Translations under genes and position numbers: made by a program
The notes under the pieces: model-generated
What the model saw: the letters and a program-made list of their open reading frames with translations, nothing else
Told to the model about the DNA's origin: nothing
Database searches by the model: none
Shown: one piece after another, positions 23,564-31,960 of the stretch
Position numbering within the stretch: position 1 is the first letter of the stretch
How the letters are laid out: each line of letters opens with the position of its first letter
NCBI RefSeq assembly: GCF_002250655.1
Contig: NZ_NOZR01000015.1
Location: 62,001 to 126,000 of the forward strand
DNA: 64,000 nt
Source of the DNA: Mycolicibacterium sphagni
GTDB taxonomy: Bacteria > Actinomycetota > Actinomycetes > Mycobacteriales > Mycobacteriaceae
Direction: 5' to 3'

Positions 23564-23785
23564 ATCCCCTCCTCGTTCGCTGTTGTCGCAGAACGGGTTT
23601 GAGATCATCACTCAACCGAGCGAGCGCCGCTGTCGCTCCGTTGAGATAACTCTGTCGCATAAGTCGGCTGAGGGCATGCGTAGAGCACTACTCATATTTG
23701 CCAAATCGGTACGGAGTAACGGAAAAGCGCTGTCGTTGGCTCAGCGCCAGTGCAGTGGGACAATGGCTGAACCGACGACGAAAAG

Positions 23786-24940
23786 ATGACCGGGATGACT
23801 CTGACGCACATGGAGCAGCGGTCCGCGCCGACCGAACACATCGCCGTGCGATGCGTGGATTCCGACGTCCACCCGGTGCCGCGGCGCGGGGTATTGATCG
23901 ACTACATCCCCGAACCCTGGCGCACGAAATACTTCCTGTCCCACCCCGTGGGTGAGCTGATCTACTACGACGCCCCCGACTACGCGCACGCCTACGCGAT
24001 GCGTACCGATACCTTCCCGGACGACGGCGAGTTCGCTGGAAGCGACCCCGACCTGGCATTTCGCCAGCTGGTCATGGAGGCCGGCGCCGACATCGCCATC
24101 CTGGAACCCCTGGCGCCAGGCCACCGGATCCCCGAAGCCGCACAGGCCTCGGCGATCGCCACCAACCACTGGCTCGACGAGCATTGGCTCGACAGCCGCA
24201 ACAATTGGCACGAGCGCTGGCGCGGCTCGATCACGGTGGCCATCGAAGACCCCGCCGGGGCAGTCCGCGAAATCGAAAAATGGGCCGGCCACCCCTTCAT
24301 GGCACAGATCATGATCAAGGCCGAACCCCGGCCGTCGTGGGGTGATCCGACGTACGACCCGATCTGGGCGGCCGCCACCAAACACGACATCACGGTCAGC
24401 TGCCATTTGGGTCGCGGCAAGTACGAGACCCTTCCGATCCCGCCGGTCGGCTTACCGAGCTACAACCACGACTTCATGGTCAGCTACTCGCTGCTGGCCG
24501 CCAATCAGGTGATGAGCATGATCTTCGACGGGCTCTTCGACCGCTTCCCCACCCTGCGGATCGTGTTCGTGGAGCACGCCTTCAGCTGGATCCTGCCGCT
24601 GATGTGGCGGATGGACGCCATCTACGAGGCCCGCAAGTCCTGGCTGGACATCAAGCGCAAACCCAGCGAGTACGTCAAGGACCACATCAAGTGGACCACC
24701 CAGCCGCTGGATTACCCGGAGGACAAGACTGAACTGCTGCGGGCCTTCGAGTGGATGGAATGCGAGAAGATCCTGCTGTTCTCCTCCGACTACCCGCACT
24801 GGACGTTCGACGACCCGCGCTGGCTGGTCAAGCACCTGCCAGAGCACGCCCGCGACGCGGTGATGTGGCGCAACGGTGTGCAAACCTACAAGCTGCCTAC
24901 GTCGGTTCCAGTGCTGGAGGGTCAGACGCGGGTGTTCTGA
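23786..24940 (+). CDS. Amidohydrolase-2 family protein
   Basis: This is a 384-aa metal-dependent hydrolase or decarboxylase of the amidohydrolase-2 (ACMSD-like) group. The N-terminal strand motif VDSDVHPVP has D-x-H where the family usually has H-x-H or D-x-H. SCHLGRG supplies a middle His, EHAFSW another, and FSSDYPHWTFDDP carries the terminal Asp of the metal centre. Relatives act on ring-cleavage or decarboxylation substrates; which one applies here cannot be told. The ATG at 23786 is taken as start, with another ATG at 23795. Its 3' end overlaps the convergent small membrane-protein gene by 44 bases. Confidence 0.82.
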   Translation: MTGMTLTHMEQRSAPTEHIAVRCVDSDVHPVPRRGVLIDYIPEPWRTKYFLSHPVGELIYYDAPDYAHAYAMRTDTFPDDGEFAGSDPDLAFRQLVMEAGADIAILEPLAPGHRIPEAAQASAIATNHWLDEHWLDSRNNWHERWRGSITVAIEDPAGAVREIEKWAGHPFMAQIMIKAEPRPSWGDPTYDPIWAAATKHDITVSCHLGRGKYETLPIPPVGLPSYNHDFMVSYSLLAANQVMSMIFDGLFDRFPTLRIVFVEHAFSWILPLMWRMDAIYEARKSWLDIKRKPSEYVKDHIKWTTQPLDYPEDKTELLRAFEWMECEKILLFSSDYPHWTFDDPRWLVKHLPEHARDAVMWRNGVQTYKLPTSVPVLEGQTRVF

Positions 24941-25187
24941 TGGCCGCGACGGCACGCGCCTGCCTGCCGCGCAGCAGTCCGGCTACCCCTAACACCAGCA
25001 GCACCCCGGCCGCGGTTAACAAGGCCCAGCTCAGAAACATCAGCGGCGGGTCAAAGGCCACCGAAGTGGTCGACGGCTGACCGTCGGCAACCGGGGACAC
25101 GGGCACCACGCTGCGGGAGTCCAGGCCGGTGATCACCGCGCCCGCCAACGCGAGCGCAGCCAGTAACAACTGGACGACATGCCTCAC
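24897..25187 (-). CDS. Small two-helix membrane protein
   Basis: The 96-aa product has two hydrophobic segments (about 3-22 and 48-70), an extracytoplasmic loop between them and a basic end. I do not recognise a family. The start is the GTG at 25187, whose GTGA overlaps the stop of the upstream gene. It is the last of four small membrane-protein genes that follow hemB. The 3' overlap with the amidohydrolase gene is 44 bases. Confidence 0.6.
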   Translation of the reverse strand: MRHVVQLLLAALALAGAVITGLDSRSVVPVSPVADGQPSTTSVAFDPPLMFLSWALLTAAGVLLVLGVAGLLRGRQARAVAAIRTPASDPPALEPT

Positions 25188-25690
25188 GGAGCGCTCGCCG
25201 TCTCGCCCTCGACCAGGCTGGTGAGTGCAGCCCGCAAGCCTCGATGATTGCGCGCCCATGCCTGTGCCGTGCGCTTCCCGGTGAGCTCAACGCCGATGCC
25301 GGTGCGGCCGCGAGGCACCCCGGACAATTCGCCCAGCGCCCGCGACGTCTGCCACTTCTCCAGTAGCTCACGGGATTTCGCAGAGTGCTGCGCCTCAGGA
25401 AACACCCGCACGATATGGGTCAACGGGGTGACCTCGGTGCCTTCCCGCAGCGCGTCGCGGGTTAGCTCGACACTGGTGTGGATCCGCGCGGCTTTGACCT
25501 GAAGACCCAGGAAACCCGTCACGAGGACCAGGAAAATCAGCGGGACCCAGGGCTGGAAGCCCACCCCGCCCTTGAACTGAATCAGCAGCATCGCGATCGC
25601 AGCTGCCGGCCCGGCGAGCAGCCAGTACCAGCTAGCGCCGGTCTCGAAGAACAACCGCTCGGGCCGTTCGAGCAGCTGGTCGTCAGGCAT
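25184..25690 (-). CDS. Two-helix membrane protein, possibly DUF3093-like
   Basis: The 168-aa product has a cytoplasmic start, two closely spaced helices (about 20-37 and 46-65), and a soluble domain with VELTRDALREGTEVTPLTHIVRVFPEA. The layout, two helices followed by a small beta-rich domain, resembles DUF3093 proteins of actinobacteria, but the match is loose. It overlaps the next upstream gene by 8 bases and the downstream gene by 4, so the set is co-translated. Confidence 0.6.
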   Translation of the reverse strand: MPDDQLLERPERLFFETGASWYWLLAGPAAAIAMLLIQFKGGVGFQPWVPLIFLVLVTGFLGLQVKAARIHTSVELTRDALREGTEVTPLTHIVRVFPEAQHSAKSRELLEKWQTSRALGELSGVPRGRTGIGVELTGKRTAQAWARNHRGLRAALTSLVEGETASAP

Positions 25691-26078
25691 CGGACTCCGG
25701 CGAGTCCGTCGGCGTGTACCACTGCTGCGCCGAGGGCCGCAGGACCAAGGCCGCAGCGATGATCACGAGGACCAGGACAAGCAGCCACACCAGACCATTC
25801 GTCATCACCGAGAACAAGGCCAACAGCACAGCGAGTGCGACCGACAGCGCGACCGCGGCTCGCCGGAACCTGGAATCGCCGCCACGGGCCCGGCCAGTCA
25901 AGTAGCTCAGCAGCGCACCGCTGACGATCCACAGCGCGCCGGCGCCTCTGAAGAAGATCGGAACGTGGTCCTGCGAAAACACGAGCAGCAAGCCACCCAA
26001 GATCAGCAGGATTGCCGCCGCCAGCCAGCACCAAATGGCAATCGAGACGACACGGGGCCTAGGTTCGGTTGCGGTCAT
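25683..26078 (-). CDS. Four-helix membrane protein
   Basis: The 131-aa product has four hydrophobic segments (about 12-33, 42-58, 72-89, 95-112) and a short polar end. It begins 20 bases after the stop of the upstream membrane-protein gene. Its position corresponds to the small membrane proteins Rv0513/Rv0514 beyond hemB in M. tuberculosis, but I cannot assert orthology. Function is unknown. Confidence 0.62.
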   Translation of the reverse strand: MTATEPRPRVVSIAIWCWLAAAILLILGGLLLVFSQDHVPIFFRGAGALWIVSGALLSYLTGRARGGDSRFRRAAVALSVALAVLLALFSVMTNGLVWLLVLVLVIIAAALVLRPSAQQWYTPTDSPESDA

Positions 26079-26098
26079 CGTCGGGTCAGCCTATCGGG

Positions 26099-26521
26099 TC
26101 ACTTGGTGAAGAAACCGTGCGCGTCCTGACGGTGCAGCAGGACGGCACCGCCGATGATCAGCACCGACCCGATGATGCCGGTCACGGCGAAGATCACTGC
26201 CTGCACCGTCTCCCGCTCGGTACTGAACAAACTGGCCCCGGTGTAGATGACGGTGGCCAGCCCACCACCGGTGAGAACGGTGCGCGTCCACCGATACCCG
26301 GACCGCATCAAGAACAGGAAGGTCAGGACCAGGGCGGCCGTCGTCAGTGCGAACAGCACCGTGACACCGATGACCAGGAACGAGGAGTGCTTACTCGCGG
26401 TGAACCAGGCGTCGGTGAGATAGCCGACCACCATCAGTGGCAGCGCGATCAGCCACAACCAGAAACCGGTGTCGACATCCTCCGGACGTGCAGGTGCCCC
26501 CGTCGGCTGCTGATGGGTCAC
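26099..26521 (-). CDS. Four-helix membrane protein coupled to hemB
   Basis: The 140-aa product has a polar N-terminus and four helices (about 20-37, 47-68, 78-97, 104-125). The start is the GTG at 26521, whose GTGA overlaps the TGA of hemB, so it is translated directly after HemB. A membrane protein in this position is also found in M. tuberculosis (Rv0513 region). Coupling with hemB is the only clue to function. Confidence 0.68.
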   Translation of the reverse strand: MTHQQPTGAPARPEDVDTGFWLWLIALPLMVVGYLTDAWFTASKHSSFLVIGVTVLFALTTAALVLTFLFLMRSGYRWTRTVLTGGGLATVIYTGASLFSTERETVQAVIFAVTGIIGSVLIIGGAVLLHRQDAHGFFTK

Positions 26522-27507
26522 GCCAGCCAGCCCGCGACGTCGGCGGCCCAGTAGGTCAAGACGATATCGGCGCCCGCGCGCCGGATGCTGGTCAACGACT
26601 CCAGCGCGGCGGCCCGGCCGTCGACCCACCCGTTCGCCGCGGCGGCGCTGATCATCGCGTACTCCCCCGATACCTGGTAAGCGGCCACCGGTACCGGCGC
26701 GACATCGGCGGCCGCACGCACGATGTCCAGGTAGGCCATGGCCGGTTTGACCATGACAATGTCGGCCCCCTCGTCGAGGTCGAGTGCGATCTCGCGCAGC
26801 GCTTCCCGGGCATTGCCGCTGTCCTGCTGGTAGGTACGCCGATCGCCTTGCAGGCTCGAACCCACCGCGTCGCGGAAGGGGCCGTAGAAGGCCGACGCGA
26901 ACTTGGCGGCATACGCCAGGATCAGCACATCGGTGAAGCCGGCCGCGTCGAGCCCGTCACGGATGGCGGCCACCTGACCGTCCATCATGCCGCTCGGGCC
27001 GACCACGAGGGCCCCCGATTCCGCTTGTGCGACAGCAAGTTTGACGTACTGCGCATTGGTGGCGTCGTTATCGACCCGGCCGCGGGCGTCGAGCAGGCCG
27101 CAGTGGCCGTGGTCGGTGAATTCGTCGAGGCAGGTGTCGGCCATCAGCACGGTGTCATCGCCGAGGTCCTTGGCCAGATCACGCAGAGCGACGTTGAGGA
27201 TCCCGTCCGGATCCACGCCGGCCGAGCCCAGCGCGTCCTTGTCCGCTTCCCGAGGAACGCCGAACAGCATCAGCCCGCCGACACCGGCTTCGACGGCCTG
27301 CTCGGCCGCGCGGCGCAGCGATTCGCGGGTGTGCTGGAAAACGCCCGGCATGGAAGCAATCGGGCGTTGCTCGTCGATCCCGTCGGCGACGAACATCGGC
27401 AACACCAGATGCCTTGGCTCCAGCGATGTTTCGGCCACCAACCGGCGGAGCGCCGGGGTGGAGCGCAGCCGACGTGGACGCTGTCGTGGATAGCCGGGCA
27501 AGGTCAT
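26518..27507 (-). CDS. hemB: Delta-aminolevulinic acid dehydratase (porphobilinogen synthase)
   Basis: This 329-aa enzyme condenses two 5-aminolevulinate molecules into porphobilinogen. The two active-site lysines are K202 (AYAAKFASAFYGPFRDA) and K254 (IVMVKPAMAYLD). The metal region DTCLDEFTDHGHCG has C126 and C136, with Asp replacing one zinc Cys, as in forms that rely on Mg. It lies 11 bases after hemD in the haem operon. Confidence 0.95.
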   Translation of the reverse strand: MTLPGYPRQRPRRLRSTPALRRLVAETSLEPRHLVLPMFVADGIDEQRPIASMPGVFQHTRESLRRAAEQAVEAGVGGLMLFGVPREADKDALGSAGVDPDGILNVALRDLAKDLGDDTVLMADTCLDEFTDHGHCGLLDARGRVDNDATNAQYVKLAVAQAESGALVVGPSGMMDGQVAAIRDGLDAAGFTDVLILAYAAKFASAFYGPFRDAVGSSLQGDRRTYQQDSGNAREALREIALDLDEGADIVMVKPAMAYLDIVRAAADVAPVPVAAYQVSGEYAMISAAAANGWVDGRAAALESLTSIRRAGADIVLTYWAADVAGWLA

Positions 27508-27518
27508 GCCTTATCTGT

Positions 27519-29180
27519 TTAGCGGCGTCGGCTCTTTTTGCGCGGCGGCGGCAACGCGCCCTCGGCACGCAGCCGGGCGGCATGCTCGGCGAGCGCATCG
27601 ACCAGCGGGCCCACGGCAGCCGTCTCGGGCTGGACGTCCACCCGCAGACCGAATTCCGCGGCGGTCTCCGCCGTCTTCGGCCCGATGCACGCCACGATCG
27701 TGCGGGCGTGCGGCTTGCCTGCGATGCCTACGAGGTTGCGCACCGTGGAGCTGGACGTGAAGCACACGGCATCGAACCCGCCGGTCTTGATCATCTCGCG
27801 GGTCTCCGCGGGCGGCGGTGCCGCGCGCACGGTGCGATAGGCGGTGACGTCCTCGATCTCCCAGCCCCGGTCACGCAGGCCCTCGGCCAGGGTCTCGGTG
27901 GCGATATCGGCGCGCGGCAGCAGCACCCGGTTGACCGGATCGAAAATGCTGTCGTACTCCGGGAATTCGTCGAGCAGGCCCAGCGAGGACTGCTCGCCGG
28001 ACGGCACCAGCTCAGGGCTCACGCCGAAGGCGCGCACCCGGTCGGCCGTCGACTCGCCCACGCAGGCGATCTTCACACCGGAAAACGCCCGGGCATCCAG
28101 GCCGAACTCGCCGAACTTCTCCCACACCGCACGCACGGCGTTGGTGGAGGTGAACACCACCCACTGGTAGCGGCCGTCGACCAAACCCTTGACGGCCCTT
28201 TCCATCTGGGCCGGGCTGCGCGGTGGCTCGACGGCGATGGTCGGCACCTCGATGGGCAGAGCGCCGTGGCCGATCAGCTTGTCGCTCATCTCGCCGGCCT
28301 GGTCCTTGGTGCGCGGCACCAGCACGGTCCAGCCGTACAGCGCCCGGCTCTCCCACCAGTTCAGCTTGGCGCGGTGCGCGACGGTCTTGCCGATGGTGGC
28401 CACCAACGTGCCCGTCAGCGGCCCGGCCGGGTCGTTGTTGCAGGCCAGGGTGGCGCGGTCGATGAGGCCGTGCAGCGTGGTCTCCACCGAGCGCTGCCCA
28501 CAGGTGGTGCCGTTGGACGTGACCACGCAGGGCGTGCTGTCGGCCAACCCGTACTCGATGAGAGTGCGCGCCGCCTCAGGCAGATGCGAGGCGCTCGCGG
28601 TCAGGATCAGCGGGCCCGGCGCCGCGGCCAGGGCCGCCCAGTCCACCTCGCCGCGAACGTCGGCCACGGTGTGGGCCGAGCCGAGCGGCAGGCCGGCGTA
28701 GGTGGGTACCGCGCTGGTCGCGGGCAGTCCGGGAACGATCTCGAATTCGGCGTGCGCCCGAGCCACCGCGTTCACCTCGGTGATCACCGAGTCGACCGAC
28801 AGCGGATCTCCAGCGATCAGCCGAACCACGTCGAAGCCGGTCTTGGGCTCGGCGACCAAGGTCTTGGCCACCTCGGCCGGGTCGCCCAGCGCTGGGCGGA
28901 TGTCAGGGCCGACGGAGACGACCGGCGGAGCAGTCTCGTCATGGCCGTCGGCGGGCGGGCCATCGGGCGCCGGAGCCGGGCCCACCGCGGGCGGCAGGTC
29001 GGTGCCGACTACGGCCAGCACAGCCTGCGGCACGTCCGGGTCCGTGAACACCAGCGCGGCATTGGCCAAAACGGTGCGGGCACGCGTCGTCAACAGATTG
29101 GGGTCACCTGGACCCGAGCCGACGAACGTGATGTGTCCCGGCTTCGCCTTACGTCCCCGACCGCTCACATGCCCAGTCAT
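27519..29180 (-). CDS. hemD: Fused uroporphyrinogen-III methyltransferase-like / uroporphyrinogen-III synthase
   Basis: This is a 553-aa fusion. Residues about 15-265 have the tetrapyrrole methylase fold (start GSGPGDPNLLTTRA, later GLPLGSAHTV). Residues about 280-540 are a HemD-type uroporphyrinogen-III synthase that closes and inverts ring D of hydroxymethylbilane. The methylase part could divert product toward sirohaem and cobalamin, but it looks degenerate: an insertion of Pro/Ala-rich sequence (about 60-85) breaks the usual nucleotide-binding loop. The same fusion occurs in M. tuberculosis (Rv0511). It starts 4 bases after hemC. Confidence 0.92.
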   Translation of the reverse strand: MTGHVSGRGRKAKPGHITFVGSGPGDPNLLTTRARTVLANAALVFTDPDVPQAVLAVVGTDLPPAVGPAPAPDGPPADGHDETAPPVVSVGPDIRPALGDPAEVAKTLVAEPKTGFDVVRLIAGDPLSVDSVITEVNAVARAHAEFEIVPGLPATSAVPTYAGLPLGSAHTVADVRGEVDWAALAAAPGPLILTASASHLPEAARTLIEYGLADSTPCVVTSNGTTCGQRSVETTLHGLIDRATLACNNDPAGPLTGTLVATIGKTVAHRAKLNWWESRALYGWTVLVPRTKDQAGEMSDKLIGHGALPIEVPTIAVEPPRSPAQMERAVKGLVDGRYQWVVFTSTNAVRAVWEKFGEFGLDARAFSGVKIACVGESTADRVRAFGVSPELVPSGEQSSLGLLDEFPEYDSIFDPVNRVLLPRADIATETLAEGLRDRGWEIEDVTAYRTVRAAPPPAETREMIKTGGFDAVCFTSSSTVRNLVGIAGKPHARTIVACIGPKTAETAAEFGLRVDVQPETAAVGPLVDALAEHAARLRAEGALPPPRKKSRRR

Positions 29181-29184
29181 CGCT

Positions 29185-30144
29185 TCACTCCCGCTCTACC
29201 GCGTCGGTTTCGTCGTCGCGCAGTCTTACCGACATAACCTCGCGCGCACCGAGCTCGAACAACTCCGCGGCCACCGAGAGCCCCAGCTCTGCGGACCGGC
29301 CGGGTGTGCCGATACCGGACGCACGGATCACGTCGGATCCGTCTGCTGCCGCCACGCATGCGCGCAGTGACAGCTCGTCGAAGACGCGGCCGTCGTCATC
29401 GATGGACTCGACCACTTCGGCGATCGCGCCCACCGGTGCGGAACAACCCGCCTCCAGTTCGGCCAGCAGGACTCGCTCGGCGGTGACCGCGGCGCGTGTG
29501 TCGGGATCGTCCAGCTCTCCCAACAGCGTCGCGAGCTCGGTATCGCCTGCGCGGCACTCGACCGCAAGCGCACCTTGAGCCGGCGCTGGCAACATCTGCA
29601 CCGGCTCCAGCGTCTCGGTGACATCGCCGAGTCGTCCAAGACGGGCCAGACCCGCCCGGGCAACCACGATGGCGTCGAGATCACCACTGCTTACCCTGTT
29701 CAACCTGGTATCTAGGTTGCCTCTTAGGGGGCGGATTTCCAAACCGAGACCCAGTGCCCTAAGCTGTGCCGCCCGCCGCACGGAGCTTGTGCCGATCACC
29801 GAGCCCGTCGGCAACTCCCCCAAGACCATCCCGTCGCGGGCCACCAACGCGTCGCGAGCGTCCTCTCGCCGGGGGATCGCAGCGATGACGAACCGGTCGT
29901 CGGAAGCCGTCGGCAAATCCTTGTACGAGTGCACCGCCATGTCGACGCGGCCGTCGGCGATGGCTTCACGCAAGGCGGCGGTGAACACCCCGACACCGAT
30001 CTCGGCGACTGGCTTGTCTGATCGGTCGCCCTCGGTGCTGATGATGACCAGCTCGGCGCGATGCCCGCGCTCGATGAGTTGGTCTCTAATGGTCCCGGCC
30101 TGCGTGGTCGCCAGCAGACTGCCCCGGGTACCGATCCGGATCAC
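29185..30144 (-). CDS. hemC: Hydroxymethylbilane synthase (porphobilinogen deaminase)
   Basis: This 319-aa enzyme assembles four porphobilinogens into hydroxymethylbilane. The dipyrromethane cofactor is attached to C234 in EAGCSAPVG. GTSSVRRAAQLRA (118-130) and VHSYKDLPT (71-79) are family signatures. I choose the GTG at 30144, giving V-I-R-I-G-T-R-G-S, because the family begins at this strand; a TTG seven codons earlier (30165) is possible and lies closer to the hemA stop. It is the second gene of the hemA-hemC-hemD-hemB operon. Confidence 0.92.
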   Translation of the reverse strand: MIRIGTRGSLLATTQAGTIRDQLIERGHRAELVIISTEGDRSDKPVAEIGVGVFTAALREAIADGRVDMAVHSYKDLPTASDDRFVIAAIPRREDARDALVARDGMVLGELPTGSVIGTSSVRRAAQLRALGLGLEIRPLRGNLDTRLNRVSSGDLDAIVVARAGLARLGRLGDVTETLEPVQMLPAPAQGALAVECRAGDTELATLLGELDDPDTRAAVTAERVLLAELEAGCSAPVGAIAEVVESIDDDGRVFDELSLRACVAAADGSDVIRASGIGTPGRSAELGLSVAAELFELGAREVMSVRLRDDETDAVERE

Positions 30145-30170
30145 CGCGTCGTTACTGCCGGCCAACCGCG

Positions 30171-31538
30171 CTACCCAGCGCCGTCAGTTCGGCCCTGATC
30201 GAATTCCGTTGCCGGCAGGGGCAATTCACCTGCAGCAACGGCATCGACGGCCTGTGGATCGAGTTCGAAGAGTTCCCGCAACGCCTCGGCGTAGGTGTCC
30301 CCACCGGGCGCGCTGGCCAGCTGCTTGACCCGAACGGTCGGGGCGTGCAGCAGCTTGTCGACCACCCGGCGGACGGTGCGGGCAACCTCGTCGCGCTGAG
30401 CGTCGTCCAGGCCCGGCAGCCGGTTGTCGAGCCGCAACAGCTCGGACTCGACGACGTCGGCGGCGCGCTGACGAAGGGCGGTGACAGTGGGGGTGACCTC
30501 GGCCATCCGCTGGCCGGCCAGATAGCTAGCAACCTCGGTGGCGACGATTTGGCGGGCGGCTTCGGCGTCTGCGGCTGCCGCACGGGCGGACGGCTCACGC
30601 TGCACCCGGTCCATGTCGATGACCGAAACGCCCGGCAGCCCGGCCACCGCGGGGTCAACGTCGCGGGGCATGCCCAGATCGCACAGCACCAGCGGTGGAG
30701 CGGTCTCGTCGCGGCGGGCGCTGGCCAGCGCATGGTGCACATCGGCCAGCGACACCACCGGGCGGACCGCGCCGGTACAGCTCACCACGACATCAGCCGC
30801 GGTCAGCGCGGCCGGCAGATGCTCGAGGGTCAGCGCCTGCGCGGTGGCACCCTGCTGGCGGATGTTCTCGGCCAGCCGCTGGGCGCGGGGCAGCGAACGG
30901 TTCACGACGTCGATGTGGATGACACCGGCCCGCAACAGATGTGCGACCGAGAGCCCGCCCATCGACCCGGCGCCGACGACGGTGGCCGTGCGCCCGGCCA
31001 GCCCGTCCAGGCGTGAGGCGGCGATGTCCAACGCGACGGACACCACACTGGCGCCCGCGGAATCGATCGCGGTCTCGGAGTGCACCCGCTTGCCCACCGA
31101 CAGGGCGCGCTGGGACAAGTCGTGCAGGATCCGGCCGACGGTCTTGTTGGTCTCAGCACTGGCGTAGGCGCGACGGACCTGGCCGAGCACCTGCTGCTCG
31201 CCGATCACCGCGCTGTCCAGACCGCTGGCAACCGCGAAGAGATGCTCGACAGCGGCCTCGCTGTAGCGGACGTAGGCGTACTTGGTCAGATCGCCCATCG
31301 ACATTCCGGAGTGCTCGGCTAGCACCTGCCCGATCGCCGACAGACCGCCGTGGAAGGCGTCGACCACCGCGTAGACCTCGACCCGGTTGCAGGTGGACAG
31401 CACCATCGCCTCAGTCACCAGCGGCGACTGCAACAGCTCGTCGACAATCTTGACCTGATCGGACTCAGCGAAAGACAACTGCTCAAGGACGGAAACGGGA
31501 GCGCTACGGTGCGATACCCCGAACAGCAGCACGCTCAC
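30171..31538 (-). CDS. hemA: Glutamyl-tRNA reductase
   Basis: This 455-aa enzyme catalyses the first committed step of C5-pathway tetrapyrrole synthesis: NADPH-dependent reduction of glutamyl-tRNA to glutamate-1-semialdehyde, the HemL substrate. The catalytic C50 lies in LSTCNRVEVYA, and the NADPH-binding VVGAGSMGG begins the central domain. The C-terminal helical dimerisation domain is complete. The start is a GTG at 31538. The 107 bases between it and the glutaredoxin-like gene presumably hold the operon promoter. A short inverted repeat there (ACGGA-ATGC-TCCGT, 31571-31584) could be an operator, but the evidence is weak. Confidence 0.95.
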   Translation of the reverse strand: MSVLLFGVSHRSAPVSVLEQLSFAESDQVKIVDELLQSPLVTEAMVLSTCNRVEVYAVVDAFHGGLSAIGQVLAEHSGMSMGDLTKYAYVRYSEAAVEHLFAVASGLDSAVIGEQQVLGQVRRAYASAETNKTVGRILHDLSQRALSVGKRVHSETAIDSAGASVVSVALDIAASRLDGLAGRTATVVGAGSMGGLSVAHLLRAGVIHIDVVNRSLPRAQRLAENIRQQGATAQALTLEHLPAALTAADVVVSCTGAVRPVVSLADVHHALASARRDETAPPLVLCDLGMPRDVDPAVAGLPGVSVIDMDRVQREPSARAAAADAEAARQIVATEVASYLAGQRMAEVTPTVTALRQRAADVVESELLRLDNRLPGLDDAQRDEVARTVRRVVDKLLHAPTVRVKQLASAPGGDTYAEALRELFELDPQAVDAVAAGELPLPATEFDQGRTDGAG

Positions 31539-31645
31539 GGCACGATCACCTGGCCCGCTCCCTTGCTGTTACGGAATGCTCCGTTAGTGAAACTTACTTC
31601 CACGGTAAACGCTGCGCAGGCGGCTGGCCAAATTCCGGGCGGAGT

Positions 31646-31930
31646 TCACCCGTCGTCTTCGACGACCACACGGCCGAGGGCGAGATCCGTTCTTAACCTG
31701 GGCTCGTCGACATCCCAGTAACTGTGCTCGTGGCCGTCGAGCAGAACCACCGGCAGACGGTCGCCGAATTCGGCTCGCAACGCGCTGTCGCCGGCGGCTG
31801 CCGCGGCGTCGACGTCGATGAGGGACAGCTCGAAGTCGAGTTCGGCGGCCAGCTCGACCAGCCGGTGGTAGACCCGCTGGCAGATGCTGCATCCGGCGCG
31901 GCTCAACAGCTCGACGTGTGCGCGGCTCAC
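31646..31930 (-). CDS. Glutaredoxin-like thiol protein (Rv0508-type)
   Basis: The 94-aa thioredoxin-fold protein has an early C14-S-I-C17 redox pair in SRAGCSICQRVYH. The layout is that of the DUF836 / glutaredoxin-like group. It probably works in disulfide exchange in the cytoplasm. The start is the GTG at 31930; the long in-frame extension to 32614 is antisense to serB1. In M. tuberculosis mmpS2 and mmpL2 lie between this gene and serB1; here only 30 bases separate the two start codons. Confidence 0.82.
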   Translation of the reverse strand: MSRAHVELLSRAGCSICQRVYHRLVELAAELDFELSLIDVDAAAAAGDSALRAEFGDRLPVVLLDGHEHSYWDVDEPRLRTDLALGRVVVEDDG

Positions 31931-31948
31931 GCGAGTCAGTGTCGCAGT

Positions 31949-31954
31949 TAGGGT
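31949..31954 (+). promoter_or_regulatory. Predicted -10 box for leaderless serB1 transcript
   Basis: TAGGGT fits TANNNT and ends 6 bases before the ATG at 31961, the spacing expected if transcription starts at the A of the ATG. No ribosome-binding site precedes that ATG, which supports a leaderless message. Confidence 0.45.
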
Positions 31955-31960
31955 TGTCCC

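Noticed and set aside
31571..31584. Inverted repeat ACGGA-ATGC-TCCGT before hemA
   Set aside because: Five-base arms alone are too weak for an operator call; mentioned only in the hemA entry.
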